A DNA stretch of 64,000 nt from Sphaerisporangium rubeum. Lineage in GTDB: Bacteria > Actinomycetota > Actinomycetes > Streptosporangiales > Streptosporangiaceae. Positions 49,699-58,886 of the stretch are shown here, one piece after another; positions within the stretch are counted from its first letter, which is position 1, and each line of letters begins with the position of its first letter. A model generated the notes under the pieces. It did not search any database. It was not told the DNA's origin and saw only the letters and a program-made list of their open reading frames with translations. The stretch covers positions 1,054,001 to 1,118,000 of the forward strand of contig NZ_JACHIU010000001.1 of the NCBI RefSeq assembly GCF_014207705.1. Direction: 5' to 3'. A program made the position numbers and the translations under genes.

Positions 49699-50814
49699 AT
49701 GGACCTGCTTGATTCGCTGCGAGCGCTGTTGCGGCGCTGGCCGGTGACCGTGGCGCTGCTCGTCGCCACGATCGCGGCCACGTCCGCCGCGTTCATGGCG
49801 ATTCCCTGGCAGTACGAGTCGAAGGCCACGGTCGTCTTCCTGTCGTCCCGCAAGGGCGCGCAGCCGGTGGGGGGGAACCCCTGGCTGGCGTTCGACGGGT
49901 CGCTCACCATCACGGCCGAGGTGATCGCTCGTGGCATGAGCGACGAACGCACCATGCAGCGGCTCAAGGACGCCGGCAACACCGCCGAGTTCACCGTCGG
50001 TCTCGCGCAGGACTCGCGCGGCCCGTTACTCGACATCACGGCCACCGCGCCGGACCCCAAGGTGGCGCAGTCCACCATGGAGGCGCTGGCCGAGCTGTCC
50101 GCGCAGCGGCTCAACGAGATGCAGCAGAAGTCCTCCATCCTGCCGGACGCGACGATCCGCGCCGAGCTGGTGACCTCCACCGACAAGGCCGAGCTCACCC
50201 CCGAGAAGAAGATCAGAATGCTGTTGATCATCTTCGCCGGCGGTTGCCTGCTCACCCTCGGCGTCCCGTTGTTCCTGGAGTCCCAGGCGCAGAAGCGACG
50301 GCGCCAGAGCCAGCCGGAACCGCAGATGTCCCATCTCGGGCCGCCACCCGCCGCTCCCCACCCCCCGCGCTCCGCGCGCACCTCCCAGGGTGGTCCGCGT
50401 CCGACCGGCCCCACGGTGCCGCGCAGCCGTCCCCCCGCGCGGGTGCAGCGCTCCATCGACCCGCCTGAGCCGGTGGTGTACGACCGGCGCATCGGTTCGC
50501 CGCCACCGGCCCCTCCCGGCCGCTACGGCTCGTCCGCCGAGCCGAGGGACCCCTGGGACCGGCCGCAGGCCGACGACGAGTTCACCCAGACGCCGGTCGT
50601 GAAGGCCACAGAGGACCTCTACGTCTGGACCGACGACAAGGACCGGCCGCGCGGCGCACCCCCGGCCGCCACGGGCCGCTCAGGCGACACCCGCGGCAAG
50701 GGACGGCGTGCCAAGCCCTCCGGCCCCGGTCCCGTCCCCGGCCAGAACGGCAAGGCGCCGCACCCCGGCGACGACTCCTACGCCGTGTTCGACCCCACCA
50801 CCCCAGGTCGGTGA
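49699..50814 (+). CDS. Wzz/capsular polysaccharide co-polymerase-like membrane protein
   Basis: 371 residues. Two membrane segments (VTVALLVATIAATSAAFMAI near 15-35 and MLLIIFAGGCLLTLGVPLFL near 175-195) enclose a helical domain (YESKATVVFLSSRKGAQPVGG) as in Wzz proteins. The C-terminal 170 residues are Pro/Arg-rich and cytoplasmic, without the Walker motifs of tyrosine-kinase Wzc proteins. Its stop overlaps the polymerase gene start. Confidence 0.82.
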   Translation: MDLLDSLRALLRRWPVTVALLVATIAATSAAFMAIPWQYESKATVVFLSSRKGAQPVGGNPWLAFDGSLTITAEVIARGMSDERTMQRLKDAGNTAEFTVGLAQDSRGPLLDITATAPDPKVAQSTMEALAELSAQRLNEMQQKSSILPDATIRAELVTSTDKAELTPEKKIRMLLIIFAGGCLLTLGVPLFLESQAQKRRRQSQPEPQMSHLGPPPAAPHPPRSARTSQGGPRPTGPTVPRSRPPARVQRSIDPPEPVVYDRRIGSPPPAPPGRYGSSAEPRDPWDRPQADDEFTQTPVVKATEDLYVWTDDKDRPRGAPPAATGRSGDTRGKGRRAKPSGPGPVPGQNGKAPHPGDDSYAVFDPTTPGR

Positions 50815-52169
50815 CGAGCACGTCAGAGGCCGCGAGGGTCCACGCACCCCCTCACCGGCCGCTCAAGCGTCGCACGCTGCTGCCGAAGAAGCGCGTCGAC
50901 CCCGTGACGATCATCTCGTTCTTCTTGGTCATCCTGTTCGTCATGCCGGCCAGGTACGTCATCGGCCCCCTCGGCGGCGCCGGTTCCCCCGCGTCCATGG
51001 TCGCGGTGATGCTCCTGGTCTGGTACCTGCTGTCCACGCTGTCGCCACGCTGGACCCCCCTGCACGGCCGCCAGCCGGTCCGCGCCGTCATCGTGTTCTT
51101 CGCGCTCGCCGTCCTCGCCAGCTACGTCGCCGCGATGACCCGTCCCCTGTCGTCCGAAGAACTCAACGCCGCCGACCTCGGCCTCGTCCTCGTCGCCGGC
51201 TGGGCCGGCATCGCGCTGGTCACCGCCGACGGCATCCCCGACATGGACCGCCTGGAGACCCTCCGCCGGCGCATCGTCCTCGGTGGATCGGTCCCGGCCG
51301 CCGTAGCGATGATCCAGTTCTTCACCGGCATCGAGATCACCCAGTACATGGCCCTCCCCGGCCTCGTCGAGAACGGCGCCGGCGTCCTGTTCGAACGAGA
51401 GGGCTTCTTCCGCCCCTCAGGCACCGCCACCCACCCCATCGAACTAGGCGTCGTCCTCGCCGCCATCCTCCCCCTGGCCCTCCACGGCGCCATCTACTGC
51501 CGCGACCAGCAGGCCCGCAAGAAACGCTGGCTGATGGTCGCGCTGATCGCCACCGCGCTCCCCATGAGCGTCTCCCGCAGCGCCATCCTCGGCCTGTTCG
51601 TCGCCATGATCGTCCTGCTCCCCACCTGGAAGCCGGAATGGCGCCTGCGCGCCATCCTGATCTTCGGTGCCGCCTCCATCGTGATGCGCATCATGATCCC
51701 CGGCCTCATCGGCACCGTACTCAACCTGATCTCCGTCATCGGCGCCGACGAGAACTCCACAACAAGAACCGGCGACTACGACGCCGTGGTGGCGGCCGTG
51801 ACCCAACGTCCCCTCTTCGGCCAGGGTTTCGCGACCTACCTCCCCCGCATCTACCGAGTGATCGACAATCAGTACCTCATGTCCTCACTCGAAACCGGCC
51901 TGGTAGGCCTGACAGCCCTCCTGACCTTCCTCCTTGCAGGCTGGGTCCTGGCCCGCCGAGCCAGAAAAGCCGCCACCAACGAGGAAACCCGCCACCTGGC
52001 CCAATGCCTGGCCGCCAGCAGCGCCGTCGCCATCTTCGGCTTCGGCACCTTCGACGCCTTCAGCTTCCCCATGATCGCCAACGTCATGTTCCTCCTCCTG
52101 GGCCTCACCGGCGCCTTGTACCGCCTCCAGACCACCGGCCCCACCGCGGCGCAACCGCCTGCCGCCTGA
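50811..52169 (+). CDS. O-antigen ligase/polymerase (Wzy)-like membrane protein
   Basis: 452 residues from GTG 50811 with about 10-11 membrane segments. The large periplasmic-type loop carries FEREGFFRPSGTATHPIELG and LPMSVSRSAILGLF, and later TRTGDYDAVVAAVTQRPLFGQGFATYLP, the pattern of the Wzy_C/O-antigen ligase family. It would join repeat units on the outside. It converges with the HipA-family gene; only 6 bp separate the stops. Confidence 0.87.
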   Translation: MTSTSEAARVHAPPHRPLKRRTLLPKKRVDPVTIISFFLVILFVMPARYVIGPLGGAGSPASMVAVMLLVWYLLSTLSPRWTPLHGRQPVRAVIVFFALAVLASYVAAMTRPLSSEELNAADLGLVLVAGWAGIALVTADGIPDMDRLETLRRRIVLGGSVPAAVAMIQFFTGIEITQYMALPGLVENGAGVLFEREGFFRPSGTATHPIELGVVLAAILPLALHGAIYCRDQQARKKRWLMVALIATALPMSVSRSAILGLFVAMIVLLPTWKPEWRLRAILIFGAASIVMRIMIPGLIGTVLNLISVIGADENSTTRTGDYDAVVAAVTQRPLFGQGFATYLPRIYRVIDNQYLMSSLETGLVGLTALLTFLLAGWVLARRARKAATNEETRHLAQCLAASSAVAIFGFGTFDAFSFPMIANVMFLLLGLTGALYRLQTTGPTAAQPPAA

Positions 52170-52175
52170 CCTCCG

Positions 52176-53375
52176 TCACCGCGTGGCCTCTTTTATCAGA
52201 GGCAATGACCGGAGTCTTCGCTCGATGTGCGTGGCGACGAACGACGGGATCGCCGGATCGGCACGGACCTGCGGCCAACTGTCCACCAGCGCCGTCACGG
52301 TCTCCTGGACCACGCCTGAGACGAAGACCGGATCGAGACGAGCATGTCGCGCGAGACTGCGGAAGTTGTCCAGAGTGATGAGCCTCGCCACCTTGCCGCC
52401 GTTCACCGAGAACGCCAACTCCTCGGCACGGAACTCGTCGTAAGAGGTGACGCAGACGAAGTCGTAGGCGGGGGAGAGCCGGGGACCGACTCCGTCAGGG
52501 TAGCGCAGAGTCCAATTCTTGAGGTGCGCGTCGAGGTTGCCGATGACCACGATCGTGGCCAGTCGCCGGATGTACTCCTCCACATCCTGTGGACAGACGG
52601 CGTTGATGACTCTCGCCAGTCCGGCATAGGTTGCCCTGTCGTACTTGGACTCGACGGCGACTTCCCTGATCTGCGCGAAGTCCTCTTGGTGGACACGGCC
52701 GCCGTCGCTCCTGTCGAACCGGCGCACCGCGAACGCGCTCTCCTCCGGGTGAATCAACCCGTCGGGAAGACCGATGAGATCGGCTCCTGTGATGAGGCGG
52801 ATGTCCGGCACATCGATGCCGGCGAGCTTGGCCCAGCTCAGCATGGAGTACTCGTTCGCCGGAACCTCAGGGAACCGCCGGTCCGGCAGCTTGACGATCC
52901 AGTCGCCACCCTGGCCCGACATGGGAAGCACAAGGCCCTTTCCCTCCCAGCGCATGGAGAACTTGGCCTGTACGCCTGCCAGGGAGAACCTGACCTGGCC
53001 CGCTTCGTCCCTGGATCTCGCACCTGAATCCGGAATCCCCAGCACATCGGATTCAGGAACCACCCGGACGTTTCCCGGAAGGTCCTCTCCCAGGAACATG
53101 AGCACCTGGAAATCGTGCGGGCTGGACCTGCCGAGTTCCCGTCCGATCAGATCGCGCAGCCCGCTTCCGTGCTCAGGAAGCAGATTGGCGAACCACTCGG
53201 GTACCGAACCGCTCGCCGTCCGGCGTCTGCCGGGATCGGCCTCGAACGCCTGCCCCAGGACCGGATGAACGGGCTCTCTGTCCTCGTAGTCGAACCATGT
53301 GTTCCCGCCGCGATAGCTCAAGGTGCCGACCCGGCGATCTCCAAGGAGCACTCCTGCCGTCGCGGTCTCAGTCAA
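52176..53375 (-). CDS. HipA-family serine/threonine kinase (toxin-like)
   Basis: 399 residues. The N-terminal HipA-coupled domain (GVLLGDRRVGTLSYRGGNTWFDY) leads to the kinase core: VRFSLAGVQAKFS is the Ser-containing ATP loop where HipA toxins autophosphorylate, GNLDAHLKNW carries the catalytic Asp and Asn, and LSPAYDFVCV the metal-binding Asp. HipA kinases stop translation by phosphorylating glutamyl-tRNA synthetase and are normally neutralised by a DNA-binding HipB encoded upstream. Here the upstream gene is a DUF262 protein overlapping by 8 bp; no HipB-like gene is adjacent. GC content is lower than in the flanking glycan genes. Confidence 0.9.
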   Translation of the reverse strand: MTETATAGVLLGDRRVGTLSYRGGNTWFDYEDREPVHPVLGQAFEADPGRRRTASGSVPEWFANLLPEHGSGLRDLIGRELGRSSPHDFQVLMFLGEDLPGNVRVVPESDVLGIPDSGARSRDEAGQVRFSLAGVQAKFSMRWEGKGLVLPMSGQGGDWIVKLPDRRFPEVPANEYSMLSWAKLAGIDVPDIRLITGADLIGLPDGLIHPEESAFAVRRFDRSDGGRVHQEDFAQIREVAVESKYDRATYAGLARVINAVCPQDVEEYIRRLATIVVIGNLDAHLKNWTLRYPDGVGPRLSPAYDFVCVTSYDEFRAEELAFSVNGGKVARLITLDNFRSLARHARLDPVFVSGVVQETVTALVDSWPQVRADPAIPSFVATHIERRLRSLPLIKEATR

Positions 53376-54963
53376 GTTCGTCGTCCTCGTCGAACAGGGC
53401 CGTCACATCCGGCCCATCCGGGAAACCGAAGAGAGCCCGGCTTTGTACATGGTGGAAGATGGTCATTTCGACCTTTATTGCGCGCCTTTCCAAAAAGGCG
53501 ATGCTCTGGCCCGCACGAAGCAGTGCGATCGCCTCGTCGTCCAGACAGTGACTCGCCAGTACTCGTGCATCGAGGTCCCGCCGCAGCAGGGACTCCGCCA
53601 CGCTGTCAGACTTGCCGGTCGACTGGACCAGGCGGTTCGCGATTCCGGCTCCCAATGTGCTCACGTCATCAAGAATCGGAACAAGCACGTCGCCTGTCTC
53701 AAGAAGTCGCGCGGTGTCGATCGGCTCACCGGAACCACGGGGATCAAGGCTCCTCGGCACCTGCGACAGCAAGCCGAGGATGTTGACTTTTCCCTGCGCT
53801 CGGTCGAGGCGGGTCTGCGAGATGTCCGGCCGCCAAGGTCCGCCCGCCGGCAGAAGCTTGAGTAGCCGCTCGGCGCTGTCGAGTGGATCGGTGTGTACGG
53901 CTGCCACGCACTGCCGCAACCTCGCCGTATCTCCATCGGGGGCCACCCCCAGCACTGCTCCGCGCCAAATCCAACGACGCAGGATCTCCGCGGCCCTGCC
54001 TTCAGGCGGGCCGAAAGCCGTGACGAAATTCGCCAGCACCGGTATGATCAGGGGGTTCGGCACAAGTCGGAAATGCGGAATTCCCGCGACATCACGAAGG
54101 TAGTCGACGGTATGGCCCAGAGCTTTCCCGGTCCGAGCGAACGCGTCTTGCCTGTCGGCGTCGTCGTGGAACTCATCATGGAGCCTTCGATCGACTCTCC
54201 CGCCACGTATGGCCATGAGGCTTCGCGCGAGGATTTCCTCGGGAAACTCCCCGAAACCGAATGTCCGAACGCTTTCGCGCAGCGAACGCAGGTCGGTCGG
54301 CTTCTGGTCGCTGATCGGCTCTAGAGCTTCGAACACTCTCCCGAGGTCCAACTCGCTCTCGAAGGTGTACATACGGTCGAGGATGTCGCGCAAGGCGCGA
54401 TCGTCCTCGCCTGAGAAGATGTACGTCGGAACCTTGTAGCCCCGGACGGCGGCCACGACCTCGTCGGCCAGCGAGACCTTCTCATCGCTCAGGTGGCGCC
54501 GCGCGCGGAACCAGGCATTCGTCCTTTCGTCGTCCAGGACCAGGGACATCGGCAGTAGATCGTCGTCAGGCTGCTGCCGGGGCACGGAAACGAATTCCAC
54601 CCGGTCAAGATCGAAATAGATGCGAAAACGAGGGTCGACGGTTTCCTCGCCTGCGGTCAGCGCACCGACCAGACTGATGATTCTCTGCCGGCCCTCCACA
54701 ACCCAGAAAGCGTCCCCGACCGCCTGAGCGTGGACCCGCAGAGGGCCGATATAAAAGGTCTCGGCAGGGGCGGGTCGCCGCCATACCAGAAGGTTCCCGA
54801 TCGGATAGCCGCGGAACATGCTGTCGAACAGCAGAGCGACGTTGCCCTCCGGCCACGGATAAAAGCGTTCGAACGAGGGCAAACGGATCCGGCCGCTGAC
54901 CGCGAGGCCGACCAGGTCGGTCAGTGCGACACTCTCGACCTCCGGCCGGTTCACCGCAGCCAT
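53368..54963 (-). CDS. DUF262 (ParB/GmrS-like) protein
   Basis: 531 residues from ATG 54963 (GGGAGG upstream). The N-terminal DUF262 domain is seen as LPSFERFYPWPEGNVALLFD, SMFRGYPIGNLLVW and VVEGRQRIISLVGAL; in canonical members the last motif is (I/V)DGQQR, so Asp and one Gln are replaced by Glu and Arg. The remaining 400 residues are helical and contain no HNH (DUF1524) motif, so it is not a full GmrSD nuclease. DUF262 proteins act in phage defence or DNA/NTP hydrolysis. It is the first gene of an operon with the HipA kinase. Confidence 0.82.
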   Translation of the reverse strand: MAAVNRPEVESVALTDLVGLAVSGRIRLPSFERFYPWPEGNVALLFDSMFRGYPIGNLLVWRRPAPAETFYIGPLRVHAQAVGDAFWVVEGRQRIISLVGALTAGEETVDPRFRIYFDLDRVEFVSVPRQQPDDDLLPMSLVLDDERTNAWFRARRHLSDEKVSLADEVVAAVRGYKVPTYIFSGEDDRALRDILDRMYTFESELDLGRVFEALEPISDQKPTDLRSLRESVRTFGFGEFPEEILARSLMAIRGGRVDRRLHDEFHDDADRQDAFARTGKALGHTVDYLRDVAGIPHFRLVPNPLIIPVLANFVTAFGPPEGRAAEILRRWIWRGAVLGVAPDGDTARLRQCVAAVHTDPLDSAERLLKLLPAGGPWRPDISQTRLDRAQGKVNILGLLSQVPRSLDPRGSGEPIDTARLLETGDVLVPILDDVSTLGAGIANRLVQSTGKSDSVAESLLRRDLDARVLASHCLDDEAIALLRAGQSIAFLERRAIKVEMTIFHHVQSRALFGFPDGPDVTALFDEDDELD

Positions 54964-55055
54964 GTCGCCTCCCTTCGGCCCAACTCTATTCCGGTAGCCG
55001 GAGAGTGCTCGTCCATCCGGCATGGTCACGACGCACGTCGGCAGCGCCACGCCGG

Positions 55056-55442
55056 TCAGGACGGGAAGAGGCAGAACTCGTTTCCCTCGGGGTCGGCCAG
55101 GACCACGTGGTCGTCGTAGGTGTCCAGCACCTTGGCCCCGAGACCGGTCAGTCGTTCGACCTCGGTGTTCAGGTCCTCGCTCACCAGGTCGAGGTGGAAG
55201 CGGTTCTTGGCGGTCTTCGGCTCGGGGACGAGCACGAAGAAGAACCGCGGCCAGACGCCGGGGGCGGCCTCGACCTTCACGGTCGGGTCGTCCTCGGGGG
55301 AGAGGATCCCCTCCGAGCGCAGGCGTTCGAGCTCGGCCTCGTCATAGGGGGCGACGGCGTAGCCGTCCAGGACGGCGGCCCAGAAGCGTGCGGCCGACGC
55401 GGGATGGCGGCAGTCAACCACGACGTCCTTGATCCATGCCAT
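55056..55442 (-). CDS. VOC (glyoxalase-like) family protein
   Basis: 128 residues. VVVDCRHPASAARFWAAVLDG at the N-terminus and KNRFHLDLVSEDLNTEVERL, then VLADPEGNEFCLFPS, is the glyoxalase-superfamily pattern common in actinomycetes. It ends 92 bp from the DUF262 start, with its own promoter probably in the gap to the aminotransferase. Function unknown. Confidence 0.85.
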   Translation of the reverse strand: MAWIKDVVVDCRHPASAARFWAAVLDGYAVAPYDEAELERLRSEGILSPEDDPTVKVEAAPGVWPRFFFVLVPEPKTAKNRFHLDLVSEDLNTEVERLTGLGAKVLDTYDDHVVLADPEGNEFCLFPS

Positions 55443-55461
55443 GAGGTCTATCGTGCCGGAC

Positions 55462-56559
55462 TCAGAGCTGCCTCATGGCCTTGTCGAGGGCTTCTGCGAC
55501 CTGTTCCTGTTGGGACGCGGTGAGGTGGGGGTGCATGGGGAGGGAGAGGATCTCGGCGGCGGCGGTTTCCGTTACGGGGAAGTCGCCTGCGGCGTGGCCG
55601 AGGGATCTGAAGGCGGGCTGGAGGTGGATGGGGACGGGGTAGTGGATCTGGACGCCTATGCCGGCTTCGCGGAGGGACTGGGCCACGCGGTCGCGTTGGG
55701 GGACGCGGATGACGTACAGGTGCCAGACGTGGAGGTTGCCGGGGGCGGGCTGGGGGAGGCGGACGCCTTGGATGCCGGACAGGAGGTCGGCGTAGCGGGT
55801 GGCGGCGGTGCGGCGGGACTCGTTCCAGGTGGCGAGGCGCTTCAGTTTGGCGCGGAGGACGACGGCCTGGAGGGTGTCGAGGCGCGAGTTGAAGCCGAGG
55901 GTCTCGTGGACGTACTTCTCCTCGCTGCCGTGGCTGGTGAGGAGGCGCACGGCGCGGGCCACGGCGGGGGACGAGGCGAGGACGGCGCCTGCTTCGCCGT
56001 AGGCGCCGAGGTTCTTGCCGGGGTAGAAGCTGGTGGCGGCCAGGGACACCGGGGGGCGGCCGTCCTGGGACGAGCCCTGGGACTGGGCCGCGTCCTCGAC
56101 GACGGCGAGGCCGCGGCGGGTGGCGAGGGTGTGGACGGGGCCCATGGGGGCCTGCTGGCCGTAGAGGTGGACGGGGAGCACGGCCGCGGTTCCGGCGTCG
56201 GCGGCGGTCGCGGCGGCGGCCGGGTCGAGCAGGAGATGGTCGTCGTCGCAGTCGGCGAGCACGGGACGCAGGCCCGCGCGGACCACGGCCTCGGCGGTGG
56301 CGACGAACGTGTTGGCGGGGAGCACGGCGCCGGCGCCGGGAGGGAGGTCCAAGGCGCGCAGGGCCAGTTCGATGGCGTCGGTGCCGTTGCCGACGCCGAC
56401 GCAGTGGGGGACGGCGGAGAACGCGGCGAACTCCTGCTCGAAGGCCGCGACGTCCGGGCCCTGGACGAACGCGGTGTCCCGCAGGACACGCGCGAAGCCC
56501 TCGGCCACCTCGTCGGCCACTTCGGCGTGGGCGGCGCGCAGATCGACGAATGGGATCAT
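55462..56559 (-). CDS. DegT/DnrJ/EryC1-family sugar aminotransferase
   Basis: 365 residues from ATG 56559. Begins MIPFVDLRAAHAEV; VVEDAAQSQGSSQDG contains the Asp that pairs with the PLP ring and FYPGKNLGAYGEAGAV the PLP-binding Lys. It transfers an amino group to a keto-sugar nucleotide, probably dTDP- or UDP-linked. The ATG overlaps the stop of the acetyltransferase gene, the usual pairing of an aminotransferase with a NeuD-type N-acetyltransferase for a 3- or 4-acetamido-sugar. Confidence 0.92.
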   Translation of the reverse strand: MIPFVDLRAAHAEVADEVAEGFARVLRDTAFVQGPDVAAFEQEFAAFSAVPHCVGVGNGTDAIELALRALDLPPGAGAVLPANTFVATAEAVVRAGLRPVLADCDDDHLLLDPAAAATAADAGTAAVLPVHLYGQQAPMGPVHTLATRRGLAVVEDAAQSQGSSQDGRPPVSLAATSFYPGKNLGAYGEAGAVLASSPAVARAVRLLTSHGSEEKYVHETLGFNSRLDTLQAVVLRAKLKRLATWNESRRTAATRYADLLSGIQGVRLPQPAPGNLHVWHLYVIRVPQRDRVAQSLREAGIGVQIHYPVPIHLQPAFRSLGHAAGDFPVTETAAAEILSLPMHPHLTASQQEQVAEALDKAMRQL

Positions 56560-57233
56560 GACAGTGCTCCGTGGTCGACGGTGGCTGGACGGACGTAACG
56601 GGCCGGCACTCCGGCCCATACCTGCTCGGAGGGGACGTCGCGGGTCACGACCGATCCCATGCCGACCAGGGAGTAGGAGCCGATGACGCGGGACTCGCGC
56701 ACCAGGGCCCCCGAGCCGATGTAGGCGCCGGGTTCGACGCGGACGCCGCCGGCGAGGCGCACCCCCGCGGCGAGGGTGGCGAAGTCGGACACCTCGACGT
56801 CGTGGGTCAGCGTGACGTGCGGCATCACGCAGACGTGCGCGCCGACGGTGACGGCGGCGGTCAGCACGGTCTGCGCCAGCACGACCGAGCCGGGGCCGAT
56901 GGACGAGGTGCGGGAGACGGAGGCGCTCGGGTGGACGAGGGCGGCGTAGCGCTCGGGGGGCTGGGCCAGGCGGGTGACGATACGGGGACGGCTGGCGTAG
57001 TCGCGGGGGCTGCCGGTGCAGACGACGAGCTGTGCGCCGGGGAAGCCGTCGAGAGCGCCGGTGCCGGCGAGCACCGGCACCCCGTCGATCGTGGTGCCGT
57101 GTTTGGCGGGGTCGTCGTCGAGGTGCCCGAGCAGGTCCCAGGTGGGGGACACGTCGTTGATGTCGTGGACGAGTTGCGCGGTCTCCCGCGCGAAGCCGCC
57201 GGCGCCGACGATGAGCAGCGGAGTGCGGGTCAT
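56556..57233 (-). CDS. NeuD/PglD-type sugar acetyltransferase
   Basis: 225 residues. An N-terminal Rossmann-like domain (LLIVGAGGFARETAQLVHDI) precedes hexapeptide repeats of a left-handed beta-helix (GPGSVVLAQTVLTAAVTVGA, GVRVEPGAYIGSGALV, VVTRDVPSEQVWAGVPARYV). Acetylates the amino group installed by the DegT enzyme encoded next; the start overlaps the flippase stop (ATGA). The exact sugar is not known. Confidence 0.9.
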   Translation of the reverse strand: MTRTPLLIVGAGGFARETAQLVHDINDVSPTWDLLGHLDDDPAKHGTTIDGVPVLAGTGALDGFPGAQLVVCTGSPRDYASRPRIVTRLAQPPERYAALVHPSASVSRTSSIGPGSVVLAQTVLTAAVTVGAHVCVMPHVTLTHDVEVSDFATLAAGVRLAGGVRVEPGAYIGSGALVRESRVIGSYSLVGMGSVVTRDVPSEQVWAGVPARYVRPATVDHGALS

Positions 57234-58708
57234 GGGGTGTGCTCCTCGGCGGCGGCCGGGGCCATGGCGGGGGCCTGGGGCTCGGTGTTTCGCATTTCGC
57301 GCAGGACGCCGCGGCTGCGGTAGCCGTACAGGCCGACGACCAGCAACGTGAACGTGCCGGCGGCGGCGATGACGGCGATGTCGGGGCCGATGAGGCGGGT
57401 CGCGAAGTACGCGAAGGCGCCGGTGGCGAGGCCGGCGAGGACCGCGGGCCACAGGCGCAGGGCCAGGGTGCGCAGGTGGATGCCGGCGCGGGCCAGTTGC
57501 CACAGGTAGACCGGCAGGATCACAACCGCGGCCACGGCGACGAGCGCGACGGCGGCGCCGCGCAGGCCGTCTACCTGGACGCCGATCCACATGGCGGGGA
57601 TCAGCACGACGAGCCAGATCGCCTGGACGGCGAGTACGGCACGCGAGCGTTCCAGGACCACGAGGTAGTCGTAGACCAGCTCGAAGAAGATCCGCAGACC
57701 GGCGAGCGCGGCCAGCCCGGCGAGGGCCACGGCGGCCGGGGCCCACTGGTCGCCGTACACGAACCGGATGATCGGTGGCGCGGCTCCGCTGAGCAGCAGG
57801 CACACCGGCAGGGTCACCCCGACGAGGAGGCCGGCGACCGCGATGTACGCGCGGCTCAGCCTCGGCCGGTCGTGCTGGAGCCTCGCGAACGCGGCCGGCG
57901 CGACGGCGCGTACCGGCTGGGAGAAGACCGCGACCGGCCAGCCGGAGAGGTTGACCGCGAGTACGTAGAAACCGAGCGCCGTCGGCCCGAGCACGTGACC
58001 GACCACGATCTGGTCGGCGTACCCGACTCCGAACACCAGCAGCGAGGACCCCGCCAGCGGCACCCCGAACCGGATGAGCCGCCTGGCCACGCTCCTGTCG
58101 AACCCGAACCGCAGCTTCTCCGGCGAGAAGTACACGATGAGCGCGCCACCGGCCAGAGACCCGCAGACCCGGCCCGCGGCGAGGCTCATGGCCCCCCAGC
58201 CGAGCAGCGCCAGCACCAGCGACACGATCGCGCCGAGCCAGCTGTCCACCTGGTCGGCGATCATCTTGCGGCCCTGCATGAAATGCCGCTGCATGAGCGC
58301 CGCCGAGGTGGACACCAGCCCGTTGGTGACCACGCTGACCGCCAGCAACCGGACCGGCCCCGTGGCCTCGGGATTCCCCATGGCCTCGGCGAACGCCGGC
58401 GCGGCCAGCACGAACACGCCACACAGGAAAACGCTGAACCCCGCCGACAGCGTGGCCACCGTCGGCACGATCGACCGCGGATCGTCCGGCCACCGCACGA
58501 TCGCCAGGCTCACCCCGAGCTCGTTGATGCTCAACATCGCCAGCAACGCCACCAGCGCCACCGCGAACGTCCCGAACTCGGTCGGCCCCAGCACCCGCGC
58601 GAGCGTGATCCCGATCGCGAGCGTCCCGAGCCGCGAAGCCAGCGTGCTGAGAAAACTCCACCCCAGCGCCTTACCGGCACGCCTGCGCAACGACCCGGTG
58701 TCGGTCAC
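57230..58708 (-). CDS. Wzx-like oligosaccharide flippase
   Basis: 492 residues with 12-14 membrane segments. WSFLSTLASRLGTLAIGITLARVLGP at the N-terminus and GVGYADQIVVGHVLGPTALGFY match the polysaccharide-transporter (MATE-like) family that flips lipid-linked repeat units to the outside. First gene of a leftward trio (flippase, acetyltransferase, aminotransferase). A 178-bp gap with a tandem repeat separates it from the glycosyltransferase upstream. Confidence 0.9.
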   Translation of the reverse strand: MTDTGSLRRRAGKALGWSFLSTLASRLGTLAIGITLARVLGPTEFGTFAVALVALLAMLSINELGVSLAIVRWPDDPRSIVPTVATLSAGFSVFLCGVFVLAAPAFAEAMGNPEATGPVRLLAVSVVTNGLVSTSAALMQRHFMQGRKMIADQVDSWLGAIVSLVLALLGWGAMSLAAGRVCGSLAGGALIVYFSPEKLRFGFDRSVARRLIRFGVPLAGSSLLVFGVGYADQIVVGHVLGPTALGFYVLAVNLSGWPVAVFSQPVRAVAPAAFARLQHDRPRLSRAYIAVAGLLVGVTLPVCLLLSGAAPPIIRFVYGDQWAPAAVALAGLAALAGLRIFFELVYDYLVVLERSRAVLAVQAIWLVVLIPAMWIGVQVDGLRGAAVALVAVAAVVILPVYLWQLARAGIHLRTLALRLWPAVLAGLATGAFAYFATRLIGPDIAVIAAAGTFTLLVVGLYGYRSRGVLREMRNTEPQAPAMAPAAAEEHTP

Positions 58709-58813
58709 GCCGGCCTCCTGCTGGGGGAGTGACGGCTCTCCGCCGTAACGCGGCGCCGATTTCGCCGCACGTGGTTCCCGCCGTCGCGGCGCCGGGGGAG
58801 GGAGGCACGGAAC

Positions 58814-58876
58814 GGCGGGACGAACGGGGGCGGGCTCGCGTGGGGCGGCGGGACGAATGGGGGCGGGCTGGTGTGG
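58814..58876. repeat. two-copy 30-bp tandem repeat (33-bp period)
   Basis: GGCGGGACGAAC and following bases at 58814-58843 recur at 58847-58876 with only a few differences, in the 178-bp gap between the flippase and glycosyltransferase genes. The surrounding sequence is GC-rich and non-coding by context. Confidence 0.6.
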
Positions 58877-58886
58877 AGTAGCGGGG

